Shown here: piece after piece, positions 10,901 to 22,718 of the stretch
How the letters are laid out: every line of letters starts with the position of its first letter
Numbering within the stretch: position 1 is the first letter of the stretch
Source: Branchiostoma floridae
Lineage: Eukaryota; Chordata; Leptocardii; Amphioxiformes; Branchiostomatidae
NCBI RefSeq assembly: GCF_000003815.2
Contig: NC_049982.1
Span: 22,305,311 to 22,369,310 of the forward strand
Reading direction: 5' to 3'
DNA: 64,000 bases
Notes under the pieces: model-generated
The model's database searches: none
Told to the model about the DNA's origin: nothing
Seen by the model: the letters and a program-made list of their open reading frames with translations, nothing else
Program-made: the position numbers and the translations under genes

Positions 10901-12965
10901 GCTATGGGCGAAGATAAGACATGACATCATTACGAGATGACAAAACTTTGCTGGTATGGCTCTTATGAAAGTTTAGCCTTTGGAGTTTATCTCACAAGTC
11001 TTGTTGAATAGAATGCATGCCAGACATTTAATTCCAGACAGACGTTACAAATTTAAGACAGACTTTACAAAATTAATGTTACATCATTCTTTAAATATTT
11101 CGACTTGTTTTAAAAATGATACGGGACATATGCATGTACTGTAAATCATGGAATCTAATGTTTACAATCATTTTATTGACCTCTTACCATGAAATCACAA
11201 TACAATATGAATGACTGTTAGTTTGTTATAGAAGTGTTTCAACAGAATTGTTTCAACCATGAACTTAACACACAGCAAAAATCTCCTACTGCAAAATAAA
11301 ACCACTGCAAAAATAAACATTTACAGTACTACACCTCAAACCATTTTGCTTATGAGGAAAGATATTGCTGGAATGTTTCTCTATTAGTATGAACGCATGA
11401 GGAATTGCTTGGATAACTGATATAATTGTAACCCAGTATGAGCCAGGCACAGATTGTACATATCTCCAGAATGTCCCACATGACTTGGAGTCAGACCCAG
11501 ACAGTCTGACATGGAACATACCACTCATCAAATCACACCCCTTAAATATTCCTCCAGCTACTTAATGTTCACACCTCCTGTAACTACAGCATCCTGCTGC
11601 CTGTTCACTGCCATGAGAGACGGACATGAAACAAACAGCCAGGCGACCTTTACACCCCTTCAACTACCAACAAGTCGTTACTTTCTTGTCAAGTTTACAT
11701 CGTTTAACGTTGGAATAAACATCCGACTAGGTCTTTACACATCGGATGGACTGTGTTGAGCAGCACTTTACATTTGTTTAAGGAATTACACATACATTGT
11801 ACAATGTATGTTGCACACCTCTTATACACATCATGTAGGTATGAAAAACTCTAGACTAAATAGCTTATAATTATAGTCTTCACTCTACCTCAATCCCTCA
11901 TAGATTGGGATCTTTTTAAAAATAAGTCATTACTCAATAATGAATAATTGGGCTTTTCAAAATGTTCGTCCTCTTTATTGTGAAACTTCTAAGGACCAGG
12001 ATAAAACAATTTCCAGTAACCTCACTGACCCAAGCATAAACCTGATCACGGTGGTCACGTTGCTAGGGTATTATCCGCGTTGCCAGGTCAGAGTGCTCCG
12101 CCCACAATTCGGCCCGCGCGAGCCGTGGCGGTGTGAAAAAAACAACACAAATTTCATCCAACATAACGCACGATATGATTATCACATCAGGAAAAAATTA
12201 TATGCACACGAAAATTACATTAGTTCGCCTTAAAAAGATCTCAATTATTTGGGATGACCATGTGCAAAACGCTTCAAATCGCCCGCTGTTTCATGTGCGT
12301 ATTGGAGGTCGTTTTGGGTCACTGAACTTTGAACTTTGAATTTAATGCTCTATTTTACGCACCTGGCAAAGCTTTGACCTATGCTTTAGACTTTAGGACC
12401 TCTAAGAATATTCCACCTTATGCAGTTTTAAGTGTCTACGACTTTTTAGCTAATTTTGTCACATTTTCACTACGTTTTGTCCCATAGTTCCACAGCGATG
12501 GAAGAGAATCGATTGATTTTTCTCCAAGATGGCGGCGATAGTTTTTTCTTCACGATGAAGTTTTTCTGGTCAGCTTAAGTATAAACTATCGGTAGATATG
12601 GCTCAAAATACGAATCGTACGTTTTGTTAAGATTTTCACGTGGAAGAATGGCTATGCTCTAGACTTATAATTAGGTTGTCGGCGAACATCAGAGTGGTTT
12701 TTTCTCGCCTCCGTACGTCCTTACAACAACATCTTACCTGGGACGGCAGTGATATGGAAATGAGCTGGCGTGGCCCCATTGTTGTCGTCCCGGGCGCGAA
12801 ATTTGAGAGAGAATCGGCTGTAGCAAATTATTTGTACAGTTTGTTGTGTCTGCAAGATTTAAGCTACCAATAATTCTACAAGATCTTTAGTGCACTTTCG
12901 CAGCTGCACTTTCTCCCTTAGTTAAGATTATTTAAGAAATTTTGAACGAGGTCCCAAATTGTAAA

Positions 12966-13020
12966 ATGGCGTCTTTTGTAAACAAAAGAGAAAACCGGTT
13001 TCATCCGGTTCCGCTGTCAG
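12966..13020 (+). CDS. Candidate first coding exon (MASFVNKREN...), unassigned
   Basis: ATG in a YY1-like AAAATGGCG context, open for 18 codons (MASFVNKRENRFHPVPLS), ending phase 1 at CAG|GTAACA. Its phase does not fit exon 2 of the nested gene, so it would need another partner, or it is non-coding. No downstream phase-1 acceptor was identified. Confidence 0.22.
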
Positions 13021-13476
13021 GTAACAACACTACATATCTGACCCCCTACTTCACAAAAGTTTGATCTACTACTGTGCTTCTTTGATAGTTTCTTTGTAGT
13101 ATTGAACCGTTTTCATTTTTCTACCAAGGGCGCCAAAAGTTGAGTTTTTTCGTCTAGCGTATGCAAGCCGATAGCACATCAAACGCTTGGGTGTGTAATG
13201 TTACGAAGCCTAGTGAATTGCGAGATTCTGTTACAAAATTCACGGCAATATGAAATTGTTTCTACAAATAGCGGAGAACGAAGTTTTTTCTTCATTTTTT
13301 AGTTATTTTGTAGGACAGGACTAGACACGCCGGTTCGTGAATCTTTATTTGAAGACGCACTTTGTCGAGAGGTCAGTGTGTATTACGTTCTCCCGTGTGC
13401 GGTAAGCTTCCGTGCAAATGTTCAAAATATAGATTTCACTTCACCAAGAAACTAAACTGGTGTTCTGTCGTTCAAT

Positions 13477-13505
13477 TGTGTGTGTGCGTGTGTGTGTGCG
13501 CGTGT

Positions 13506-13540
<35 letters not shown>
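13477..13540. repeat. (GT)n-(GA)n microsatellite
   Basis: A GT/GC-alternating run to about 13505 passes into a pure GA run (13510-13540) within the CpG-rich block. Open frames across it on both strands are composition artefacts. Confidence 0.9.
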
Positions 13541-13544
<4 letters not shown>

Positions 13545-13639
13545 TAGACTTCCGTAGGAATGGCCGGGTTGTGTTTATATTACGGGCGGGCGGGCGGACT
13601 CTACGCCGCCCCCGCTGAATCTTGCATCTGCGCCCGGCA

Positions 13640-13654
13640 ATGACGCCGGTCACG
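13640..13654 (+). CDS. Possible alternative first coding exon of the nested gene (MTPVT)
   Basis: ATG ACG CCG GTC ACG is followed by a GTAAGT donor and ends in phase 0. That phase matches exon 2 of the nested gene (14796), so it can substitute for the 14162-14203 exon. It lies in the CpG block. Confidence 0.3.
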
Positions 13655-14161
13655 GTAAGTTGGGTGAATTTTCATGGTGTTGCGGTTGCTATGCTTTCGT
13701 CCGTGTTACCATGCGTTTTATTACTACTTCAAATCCATTCTATAGTATAAGGCATAATTTAAACAAAGAAAATTGCGGGGCAAAGGACGCCAGTTTGAAG
13801 TTTACCATGTAATGCCCAGCGTACTACCGATATCGATAAATTCGCCACGTCCGTCAAGCGCTGGTATGGACCTAGTTCATTTACAGAATGACGAGAATAT
13901 AAGGAGTTTGCTATTTGAGAGAACACGTTTATCAAAACACGTAGGTTGCAATTGAGTGTGTGTGTGTGTGTGTAAAAAAAGGCAAGGATAATTGTCCGGG
14001 TTGTGTCTGTAAACGGTGGCCACTGCTCCGTCCCAAGCGTGACCCGGGAGTGACGGTAACTCCTTCGATCTTTGCTCACCTAAGGTTTAGTTTTAGCATG
14101 TTGGGTGAATATAATATATAGACAAATATATAGTTCAGAAAGAATTAAAACGGTGGTTTCA

Positions 14162-14203
14162 ATGCCGAGCTCCAGCGTGAGAATGGCCGACAGAAAAGCT
14201 CAG
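14162..14203 (+). CDS. Nested gene, exon 1 (MPSSSVRMADRKAQ)
   Basis: Fourteen codons from an ATG in context TTTCAATGC, with a second in-frame ATG at codon 8, ending phase 0 at CAG|GTATTG. It sits at the edge of the CpG-rich block. It is the first of six plus-strand exons that join in phase to a stop at 22797-22799, predicting a 111-residue protein. No known domain was recognised. It lies antisense within an intron of the abLIM-like gene. Confidence 0.42.
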
Positions 14204-14795
14204 GTATTGTTAACTTGGTAAGCGGAGAACAATGGGGGGAGGAGAAAAGGCGCGCATATCAAAGGAGCAAGTTCGCGTCAAAAAATAGCTCCACTTGGAG
14301 CGATCAAAACAAACGTAATCCCCGCCTACAACGGCGTAAACCAATCAGCTATTGTTGCCAGTAGTGAAATGGATGATTGACATTGATTTCCTCATCCATA
14401 TGCATGATTTGCGAGTGAGGATTTTTGAGGGCCTTTTTGACCACCGTGGATTACCCAAGCTTTCTTTGAGCGGCTGATCACTGGTATGGGACATACAATT
14501 TTTAATTTTTCGTTGGATACCTGAGTGATAAAAATGTTGTAGAATCTTTTTCAACATGTTCTCCTTATTTCTGCTACAATAGAAAACTGTGCTTGACCCA
14601 AACCTAAAAGGGCAGTTTTCAGGAGCACAACATTTATTTTGGAAGTCCTAAGCAGAAGATTCCTAGTGAGAAGTAACCATTAATACTGTAGTGTCTTAGT
14701 ACAGAAGTAGAGTTTGGCTTGAGTTTGCACACCTGTTAACTGTGAGAGAAAACTGAGCCTGTTGCTATGTGTGGTGTTTATATCTGACTGACAAG

Positions 14796-14873
14796 CTTCA
14801 CTCCACATCCCTGAGACTGGACTCAAGAGGTGATCCACTGTTTACCATGGATGGGAGACAGTTGCTACCAAAG
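14796..14873 (+). CDS. Nested gene, exon 2
   Basis: 78 nt, phase 0 to phase 0, acceptor tatctgactgacaAG and donor AAG|GTACAC. It encodes LHSTSLRLDSRGDPLFTMDG then RQLLPK. The only ATG inside (codon 18, context TTTACCATGG) has an ideal Kozak sequence, so translation could also begin here. Codon choice is GC3-leaning relative to the intron. Confidence 0.48.
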
Positions 14874-15317
14874 GTACACATGGATCTGTTTGAAGGTTTA
14901 CTTTCTACATTTATATGAGACATGGATCTACATGTATTCTTGGTTATCCATACACTTTCATATAGCATTCTATGTTTTTATATAATATTCATTAGCAAAT
15001 GTAACAAAGTACACTACACAGACTCTTAGGCAGTGTTGCTAACATTGGAGTCTACAAGAAGGGACAGACAAAAACACAGGAATGGTGATATAACGTTAGA
15101 CATACAGCATCTGTAGTCTCTATCACAACCAGAGGAGTATCTCAACTGTTGAGTTTATTGAACTAAACTGGTTCAAGATCTTTCTTTTTCTCTTTTTTTT
15201 TTCTCTCCCTCTGTCTCTGTTTCTAAGTCCTGGAGTATGAAATTATAAGTGTCTTCACTTTATTTGTTGTAAGTCAGTACTGAAAATGCACCTTCAGACA
15301 TTTACTTACTGTTGTAG

Positions 15318-15359
15318 GTTCTGAGCTGGCTGCACATGCAGGTTGACAGGTTCTTCCAG
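15318..15359 (+). CDS. Nested gene, exon 3 (VLSWLHMQVDRFFQ)
   Basis: 42 nt with borders ttactgttgtAG and CAG|GTATGG. Only one of three frames is open, and it is the one in phase with exons 2 and 4. The amphipathic VLSWLHMQVDRFFQ looks like a short binding helix; the ..V.RFF ending resembles a PCNA-box but lacks the leading Gln. It lies 240 bp from the antisense LIM2 exon of the abLIM-like gene. Confidence 0.5.
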
Positions 15360-15433
15360 GTATGGCAGATGAATGGCTGACTCTAGGTAACGTTGACCAC
15401 TACAGCCTCAGCAACTAATTTGCCAAGAGTTTA

Positions 15434-15501
15434 GGATGTTGGAGTTTTCTTTTACCTGTTAGGCGGCATTACTGGTTGTATAAAAGAAAACTCCAATATC
15501 C
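15434..15501. repeat. Inverted repeat (about 20-bp arms)
   Basis: TTGGAGTTTTCTTTTA and TAAAAGAAAACTCCAA face each other about 27 bp apart. The right arm runs into the dispersed ctaccaacctgatgaaat sequence shared with 7620-7640, so it is probably a piece of a mobile element. Confidence 0.7.
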
Positions 15502-15598
15502 TGTGCTCTACCAACCTGATGAAATAAGTTTTGGGCACCAGAAATTTTAATCTAGATGTTCTTAATACAGAAAACAGCAGCAAAACTGCCATACACAC

Positions 15599-15708
15599 CA
15601 GTGGAGGCCGGCATCCCACGATTTGGACCAGCGTTGGGGGTGATGCAGAATTTACACAGACAGTCCCTCCCATTGAACGTCACTCTGTCTCCTGGAGGGA
15701 AGGGTTGC
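15599..15708 (-). CDS. ABLIM: abLIM-like exon: second finger of LIM2 and LIM2-LIM3 linker
   Basis: 110 nt, in phase 2 after acceptor attcttttccAG and out phase 1 at donor GTGTGT. It encodes QPFPPGDRVTFNGRDCLC and KFC, supplying LIM2 ligands C122 and C125, then a linker ITPNAGPNRGMPAST. The QPFPPGD.VTFNG..C.C..C segment is the expected continuation of LIM2 in this family. The exon is too short and too constrained by splice sites to show as a simple ORF. It was found by homology and confirmed because both phases fit its neighbours exactly (AG+G makes Arg104, G+CC makes Ala141). Confidence 0.92.
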
Positions 15709-18281
15709 CTGGAAAAGAATAAGAAGACATCAGTAGATTCCAGGGAAAGGTGCTTGGAAGAGAAGAACAGGAAGATGTCTGTTTTTTCAGCATGTTTCAG
15801 TATGTTTGTTTGTGTGTCTGGTATTGACTTGGCTCCAAATTTGTTCCCAGGCTATGTTGGCAGGGGTAGAAAACTTATTCCGTGGGCATGCAGGAAATGA
15901 AGTCAGGCATCCAAGATTGGCATATTCAAGAGAGTGGAGCATTCAATGTGTGAATTGGACATTATGATGTTATACTTTTTGTGACTTGCCAAAACTCACA
16001 AAGTATGAGATGTTCAATTTCTTTTCATTACATGCTTTGTACAGAGGATCGCTTAAGGCTAAAGTCCTATTGGCAATGACATTCCTATGCAATGTCTAAT
16101 TTATTTCTAATTTCCTCTTAAGCCTCCCTGTGCTAGGGACCAACCTGCAGTACTGGGAAGGTTAATACTAATGTTGAGCCTTGTTCTTCTTGCATGATCA
16201 TGACAAGCAAACATGTTTTTCTGAAGGCCCCTATTGCCTATTACACCTGTGAAAAGGGCATGGGTGACACTTTGTCAAAGAAATACAACCCAACCCTGGA
16301 GTCCTGCTTCACTGCTATAGAATAGTCCATGACAAAAAAGGTTGAGCTAGACTTTTTTCAGCCCTTTGTAGTTTTTTCTTGGTAGTGTAAGCTAAACACC
16401 ATAGATGACAAACCTACAAATGCTCATTACCTACATTGCGTGTAATAGTAGCATAATACTTGTTTATCCTTTCTATTTATGAAGTGGTTTATAAATTTCC
16501 AGACATAAAATTTACTTCTCAAGAACCCTTAAAATGAATACTCACCTGGTATGAATGACCAAAGATTACAGGTATGAACATGTTTATTTTGGAACAAATG
16601 ACTTTACTTTACTTCTTTTGTTAGTTTGTTTGTTTTAGCTGTTGTATTCTACATTGAGACAATGGAAAGCTTTCCTGTGTTTAAGACACCTCAGCAAACA
16701 CTATTAGCCATCAGCTGAAACTGCTACATTGTTGATGTGAAAGTTTCCCACACACCTATTCATCAATCTAGGTCACCCATGCAATGTCTCTACACAGAGA
16801 TCGTCAATCTTATCCTCATGATGATAGGGGTGATGTTGGCATAGGGGATTATCTTACAAGATTACTTTCATTGCTACATTCTGCTTTACAATCAATGTGT
16901 GAAATACCGTAAACCCGTACAAGTGATCGACACTACTTAAGGACCACCTGGCCATTAATACAGTAGTGTCCAGCTCTACATAAGGACCACCTGGCCAATG
17001 TGACCACTTTTAGGTGGTCTCTAAGCTAGTTTTCCCATTGACACAGGAATTAAGGATCCTGTCTATAATGACCACCTGTCCTCATACATGTAAAGCAGAT
17101 TTTCTTGGTCTCCTGAATGGTCTTCTTGTTATACAGCCCTTTTAAAGAAATAAATACCTTTTGACAATCTTTGCAATAATGGTCGTGCTAGTAAAATATT
17201 TTGGTTGCTCTTTCCTAGTCGCTACAACCGCCCACCCCCACCCCAACCGGCCCTAGTGGAACTTGAGAAAGCAGTGTCCATTCACATACAAGTTTCCTAG
17301 GAAGAAACCCAACCCTGCGCTTATACTAAACACCCACTTACCCTGACCGGCGGGCATGCTTGACCTATCTCGACCATCCCCACAAAATGCCATGTGAGCA
17401 TTCCCCAACACTGAAAAAAAAGGTTTAAGCCCCAATTTCCGGGCATAGATCGCTGTACTTTCTGGTACTTTTGCAAATCCAGTGGGAGCCGATGTGCTCC
17501 CTACAATGTAAACAATTTCATGCACACAGTTTTCATCTCACTGGTTAACTTGTTTGTCCTACAAATGCTGTATCTATACCGATGACCTGTTACTAGTGAG
17601 GAGGGGACACTATGGAACACATAATAAAGCAAGTTTTAGACTTAAGTACTAACATCATGGTTCCATACTTTGTTAAATAATGCACAGCCTAATAGTTAAA
17701 TTTGTCATTGTGTGTTCCAAACATGTGCTACTGGCTATATTTGACTTATTGGTCTAGTATTATCGGAACTTTTGTGAACTTTTGAAGTATTGTGAAGACC
17801 ATAACTGTTATGATCAATCAACACTAAAATAATAAAGCGTGTTATAGACAATGCCTTTTTTGTCTGTGTTGGTCTATCCAATGCGGCGAAATAAATACAC
17901 ACAACAACAAACTGAACACAAAGAATTCTTAACACCTGTGTTTGGGTGCAAACTTCTCTACAGGCCAGTTTCAATGCCTTTCCTGACCCGAGACTGGTGA
18001 CAAACGTTGCCCCACCCCCACCATCTCAACACAATGACTACCTCGCCAATGTGACAATTTTTTGGCAATCCCTTATACAATTTTTTTTTAATAAGAATCC
18101 AGTCAATAGTAAGCACCTGGCCAAATGGACCAGATAATATTGGTCCCACAAGTGGTCTTCTTGGGCAGTTTTGTCTACCTAGAAGATGACCACTGTGCTT
18201 TGCCATGAGTAACTAAAACACTAAGGAAACTTACCAGGTCCTGTACCCTTTACAGTTCCTAAGAGCTGAGCACATATTTAC

Positions 18282-18465
18282 CTGCATCGTGAGCAGACAA
18301 AGCACTTCTGGTGGTAGGTCTTCCCCAGGGCGGTGACCACCTCCCCCTCCACGTAGTCTCCGCAGCCGTGGCACTTGGTGCCGAACATCTCCTGGTAGTC
18401 CCGTGTGCAGTAGTACATCCCATCCTTCACGAAGAACCCGTCCGTGGCCAGCTGACGGCGGCAAA
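18282..18465 (-). CDS. ABLIM: abLIM-like exon: second finger of LIM1 and first finger of LIM2
   Basis: 184 nt, in phase 1 and out phase 2, with acceptor ctctcctgttcAG and donor GTAAAT. It encodes CRRQLATDGFFVKDGMYYC, TRDYQEMFGTKC (C62/D65 complete LIM1), then the LIM2 ligands C74, C77, H94 and C97, with GEVVTALGKTYHQKCFVC. The GFFV.DG.Y.C..DYQ..FGTKC and EGEVV.ALGKTYH blocks are diagnostic of the abLIM family. The open frame runs 37 codons upstream of the acceptor to in-frame ATGs, which could be intron read-through or an alternative start. GC content and codon use are far more coding-like than the flanking intron. Confidence 0.95.
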
Positions 18466-19357
18466 CTGAACAGGAGAGAGAATTGATGACAATTTCAGCG
18501 AGCTGACGCTCGAAATCCATGGCTGTTGGTGTGCACAGCTTAGCAAATTCCAATAACGGATTCTGAGCTGAGTCCAACAGTTATTTCTTCAGCCCAGTGG
18601 TTCTCACAGGTCCTTGCATAATCTTGTTGTGTAAAACCTGGCCAGTCCGCGCTGCTTCCCTAACAGTTGTCTTTGCGGACATCTTAAACCCATCCCAAGA
18701 AAGCAACTGTCATGGTTGTCTCGTCTGGAGTAACCACTTGTACTCCACGTGGAAGATTCAATGGGGGTGGGAGTGGTCACAGAGTGCCACCAGAGTAACC
18801 ACATGGACTCCTCTTGTAAAGGCCACAGATAGATTTTCCTTGATACTAATGTACAGAGGTTGAGTCATACTCCATTCAGATGGGTAGGGAGCTCTGATAC
18901 AGTTAGAAGGTCTGCATGATTCTGCACCAGTTTGACAAGGAGTCAGAACATCCCAAAATCTGACCATGTGACAAACTCTGTCTAATCCCAGGGGGGAAGC
19001 TGGGGGAACGCTTCAGTCCCCCTGAATACAAGGCGGCTTTTCAGGACAGGTAAACCCTTTAGTCCTGTAAATGGCCTGTACAAATGCCTCCTAGATCAGG
19101 TTTCCTGGCCAGGCCTTTACCTGCTGCCACTGGGCAGTCCGCTGAGTTAGGCAGGGTGGAAGGAAGTGTTTAGTTAGGTAAAAATGCTCCTTCTTTATAC
19201 ATCTTAAACCTTAAACCTTAAATGTATCTTATCTTCACTTAAGTAAAGTAGATCAAACTAAAGAAATGCTTGAGAAGAAACATTTTCGATAGGTTGAAGT
19301 GCAATGCGGTTTCGCTGTGGCTGGCTTTTGCAGCCAACCACACCTCATTATCCATAC

Positions 19358-19588
19358 TCTTCTTGATAAATGTGTTGGCTTCTATGGGTTTTTAGAGAAT
19401 GCAAAGATGTGGTTTTCACAAAAGCCATAAATTAACAAAAGTCTTTCAATGATACTCATGACACAAACCTTCCTCTTCTCGATAAATGTGTTGGGCTCTA
19501 AGGCTTTTTCGAGAATGCAAAGATGTGGTTTTCACAAAAGCAGTGAATCAACAAAATTGTTTCAATGATACTCATGACACAAACCATC
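19358..19588. repeat. Tandem duplication, about 115 bp x 2
   Basis: Two adjacent copies share gataaatgtgttgg, gagaatgcaaagatgtgg, ttttcacaaaagc and caatgatactcatgacacaa in the same order, roughly 85-90% alike. Confidence 0.85.
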
Positions 19589-21066
19589 AGCATGAAGACA
19601 AAACACTTTTTTCATCAAACAACAGACTTAAGGCTGCCTCTTACGTGAAAAAAAAAACATTCTTGTTCAAACATTCCTACTGCAAGGGAAGGATTCCAAA
19701 AGACAATTGCAACAGGAGACTTACCTTGAATATACGAAGCTGTATGGTCTGTAGTGCCACTTTAAAAGCATGGCATGGAAATCAACTTACTAAAGCAAAT
19801 AAACTATAGCTGTCGGTTTTATCAACTACCACTTGTGCCACCAGCAGGAACAATAAATCTACCTGGTGGTTCATTTTCTTTCAACACAAACTGTCTGGAC
19901 TGAAGAAGGTCTAAGTTGAAAAGTGCAATTTGCACTTTGCTACTTGGGCCTTGTTGAAGCACCCAGAAAGTGAGTATGCTAACTGTGAAAACGTCCATTG
20001 CAAAAGTAGATTTAATGAAAAATATTCTTAAGCAAACAGAGTCTGTTGTCACTGATGAAAGACAGTGGACTAAATGTCTATTTTTTCAAGCAACTTTTCG
20101 TATCTTATTTATTACCTTGATGACTAAACTGTCCTTCATTGACATAATCTTTTACAGAAATACGGATTTACTTCTGAGTTCTGACCCAACCATGTAATCA
20201 GCACTGGTACATGTTTCACAAATGCAGTACAAATACGCAAATTGTATATATCGACTAAGTCTTGAACAAATCATGTGGGCTTGGTCACGATTTCGTAATT
20301 AAATCTTCTTTCTTTAGGATAAGTTGAAATCATACCAAGCATCACAATGTCTTATTGTATTGGCCAATAACTTTTAACAGATTTCCTGACAATTTTGTTT
20401 ATGCATCTTTAAAGGAGAAGTCAGTCATTTATTTCTATAGGCCTGTCTGGTTCAGTTAAACTGCTGGCTTCTGCACTGTTAACTGAGGTTTACCACAACT
20501 TCGGAAGACATTATTTCTGCTTGTGAAGAGAAAAAGCAAAAGGAAACTGAATAATCAAAGACAAGCCCTTGCTGGCTGATATTGCTAGAGTGCAAGAATG
20601 GGTTGGTTTTGTTCGGCTGGTATATCTGAACCCAGGCAAACCACTTAGGTATCCATCTAGTGACTGATGGTCAAACTGCAGCCAACCCTACAGTAAAAAC
20701 ACTGGCCGATATGTGGAGCATGCTGGGACCTTGACCTAGGGTTCCTCCTGATGAAAATAAGTTGACCGGTACTCAATCATGCAGCACATGATGCAGTACA
20801 AGAGCAGTTTTACACTCCTGTTACTGCATAATGGCTAAAACCAACCCAAACCTTAATGAGAATCTGTGAGCAGACCGATTTAAGTTTTTCATGAAGAAAG
20901 ACTCAAGCAAACAAAATCAAACTTTACTAGAAAAATATGTCACTGATCATAAACTTTGGCTATAGTCATTATGATTTAGACATCATTCAATATTACAAAT
21001 GTATCACCATCATGATGATAAAAGAAATTGTACCCTTGACATAATTTGAGCACATGTAATTTGCAG

Positions 21067-21107
21067 TCAGCGGATCAGTGCAGCAGTGTGCCACTTGCGG
21101 ATAGTGA
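21067..21107 (+). CDS. Nested gene, exon 4
   Basis: 41 nt, phase 0 to phase 2, between acceptor catgtaatttgcAG and a perfect GTAAGT donor. It encodes SADQCSSVPLADS plus the GA of a split Glu. It was located by looking for an exon that would bridge the phase-0 end of exon 3 and the phase-2 start of exon 5, so it is the least independent member of the chain. Confidence 0.35.
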
Positions 21108-21627
21108 GTAAGTGCAGTTATAGATGTCATAAAAATAATGAATTTTGCGGACAATATTTTATTTGATTACTGACTAAGTGCTCTTGCAATAGAAAGTAAA
21201 ACATCTCCAGACAATCTGTTTCTTTATTGAATTTGTGCCCATAAAAGTTGCTTATTAATATATTGTAACAAATGGCAGGGCATAATTGGAGTATGAGACC
21301 TTAAGAATCCATTTCTCTCAGTCTCTAATATCCCATTTCCACTAGGACGGCGCTCTCTCTGCGACCTAAAATTTGATAGATCGCTCAATGAATTCGATAG
21401 AAAAGAAACAAATCTTTTTACACTTTGGGTGTTTCGTTGTCTTCTCAGCCACACTTTTACATATCATATGATATACAGAGTGTGAAAGCGAAGGATACGT
21501 CATATTCTATTTAGGTCGCAGTGAGAACGCAGCACTAGCGGAAAGGGGGCCTAACTGTACAAATATCTGTCGGTAGTTTGTTCCACAGTTCTACTATAGT
21601 ATAATGGGATAGTAAATAGAGCCTTAC

Positions 21628-21738
21628 CTCTGCAGACGAAGCAGGTGATGTGGAAGTGCTTGTCCTGCACCCTGAGCACCTCCCCTGCACAGGGCTGTCG
21701 ACAGGTGTAACAGGTGATCTTGGGCTTCTGGGCTTCAG
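21628..21738 (-). CDS. ABLIM: abLIM-like exon: first zinc finger of LIM1
   Basis: 111 nt, entered in phase 1 after a cccccAG acceptor (21740-21739) and left in phase 1 at a GTAAGG donor. It encodes EAQKPKITCYTCRQPC and continues through GEVLRVQDKHFHITCFVCR. In the joined protein the zinc ligands are C15, C18, H35 and C38, and C41 opens the second finger. The GEVLRVQ..HFHI..F.C stretch is the hallmark LIM1 sequence of abLIM1-3/UNC-115. The terminal G joins TT of the next exon to make Val43, giving CFVCRVCRRQL, as expected for a LIM domain split at this point. Confidence 0.93.
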
Positions 21739-21979
21739 CTGGGGGGAACCAAAACAACAAAGTTAGCGTGTGGAATGGCTGTTCAGTAAATACATGTGCA
21801 ATGTGTTTCTGCTACTTTCTTTAGACAGCCTCTCGATAAGTGTCATTAACAGTCGAAGCAGTATTTTTCTCATCTACCTTTTTATCACCCATTGAAAGCT
21901 GTAAGTTAGTCAGAGCTTTCTTTTAAGCTGCCTATAACTTTTAACTATCTATGGTCTCGGTTTTCTCTGCATTTGACAG

Positions 21980-22031
21980 GTATGGGAAAATGTGCACCAG
22001 AAAGTTCAACAAAAGGCAAAAGAACATGAAA
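21980..22031 (+). CDS. Nested gene, exon 5 (basic segment)
   Basis: 52 nt, phase 2 to phase 0, acceptor ttttctctgcatttgacAG and donor AAA|GTGAGT, both strong. It encodes (E)YGKMCTRKFNKRQKNMK, a lysine/arginine-rich segment that could be a nuclear localisation or nucleic-acid binding patch. It lies 240 bp beyond the antisense LIM1 exon. Confidence 0.48.
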
Positions 22032-22718
22032 GTGAGTGTTTGTTATTGTTAAAGCTATTTATCAGATTGAAAGTATAGCAATTCATAGTGTGATACTATC
22101 ACTTTTTTGTACTCGGAATGCCACATAGGATTCATCATAGATTACATGTAATTCTGCCAGAGTGTCCTTTAAAAGATTAAATCAACATTACCTAAGTGCA
22201 ATAACTCAAAGTGTGTTGTAAAAAGGGTGAGCATAATGGACATTAGTGTTATAGTTCATTTACATATTTTCTTCATGTAGCATTAAATGATGACAATTCA
22301 GGTAAACTCGCAATATGCTAAGGAAATAATGATTAATCATTCAATGGTCATTATTTCCAGCAAATTTTTCAAGTAAACTAAACCTTTTAGATTTTGCAAT
22401 GATGGGCAGAAACTGAGGGTGTTCCTAATTATAAGGTACAGCAAAACTTTACTGTGCTTTTACTTTATGCCTTTTGCTGGCTTGGGTCCAGTGTAATCTA
22501 AGCACTGCCAACATTACTGTTCAAGACTGTTTAATGTTCGAACTTAGACAGGAAAAGTAAATACTATTATTTGTACATAACCTAAGTCACTATTTAGTGC
22601 TAAATACTATGGAACAACTTGTTCTTACCGTGTTCTTAGTTCAAAGACAAGTGAAATTCCATGTAGTAAAACTATCACTCCGATGTCAAACTTTAGAAGT
22701 AGTTTCTTTCTTTCCTAG

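Larger units (their letters stand above)
12000..14360. promoter_or_regulatory. CpG-rich block with several plus-strand splice donors: probable promoter region
   Basis: CpG density rises sharply at about 12.04 kb (gcgttgccagg, ctccgcccac, ggcccgcgcg) and stays high to about 14.35 kb, inside an intron of the minus-strand abLIM-like gene. It includes a YY1-type CAAGATGGCGGC at 12525-12540, a second YY1-like AAAATGGCG at 12963-12971, and plus-strand donor consensus sites after 13020, 13401, 13654 and 14203. This is the expected picture for alternative first exons of a plus-strand gene, here the nested gene ending at 22799. RFX-like half sites (gttgctagg, gttgccagg) occur at 12058-12092. Confidence 0.5.
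15709..21066. other. Introns of both overlapping genes, 15.7-21 kb (apart from the 18282-18465 exon)
   Basis: Apart from the abLIM exon at 18282-18465 the stretch is AT-rich. It carries fragments of a 'aaggaccacctggccaatgt' repeat (16920-17090 and 18030-18130) and a tandem duplication (19358-19588). No further exon was recognised. Confidence 0.5.

Noticed and set aside
12485-12574. Short ATG frame around the YY1 motif (MEENRLIFLQDGGDS..)
   Set aside because: Ends after 27 codons with no donor in frame; the motif is better read as a regulatory site.
13441-13653. Minus-strand frame with Ser-Leu and Thr-His repeats
   Set aside because: It translates the GA and GT microsatellites.
15452-15673. 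73-codon minus-strand frame over the LIM2 exon
   Set aside because: Wrong frame; the true exon frame is fixed by the LIM2 motif and both splice phases.
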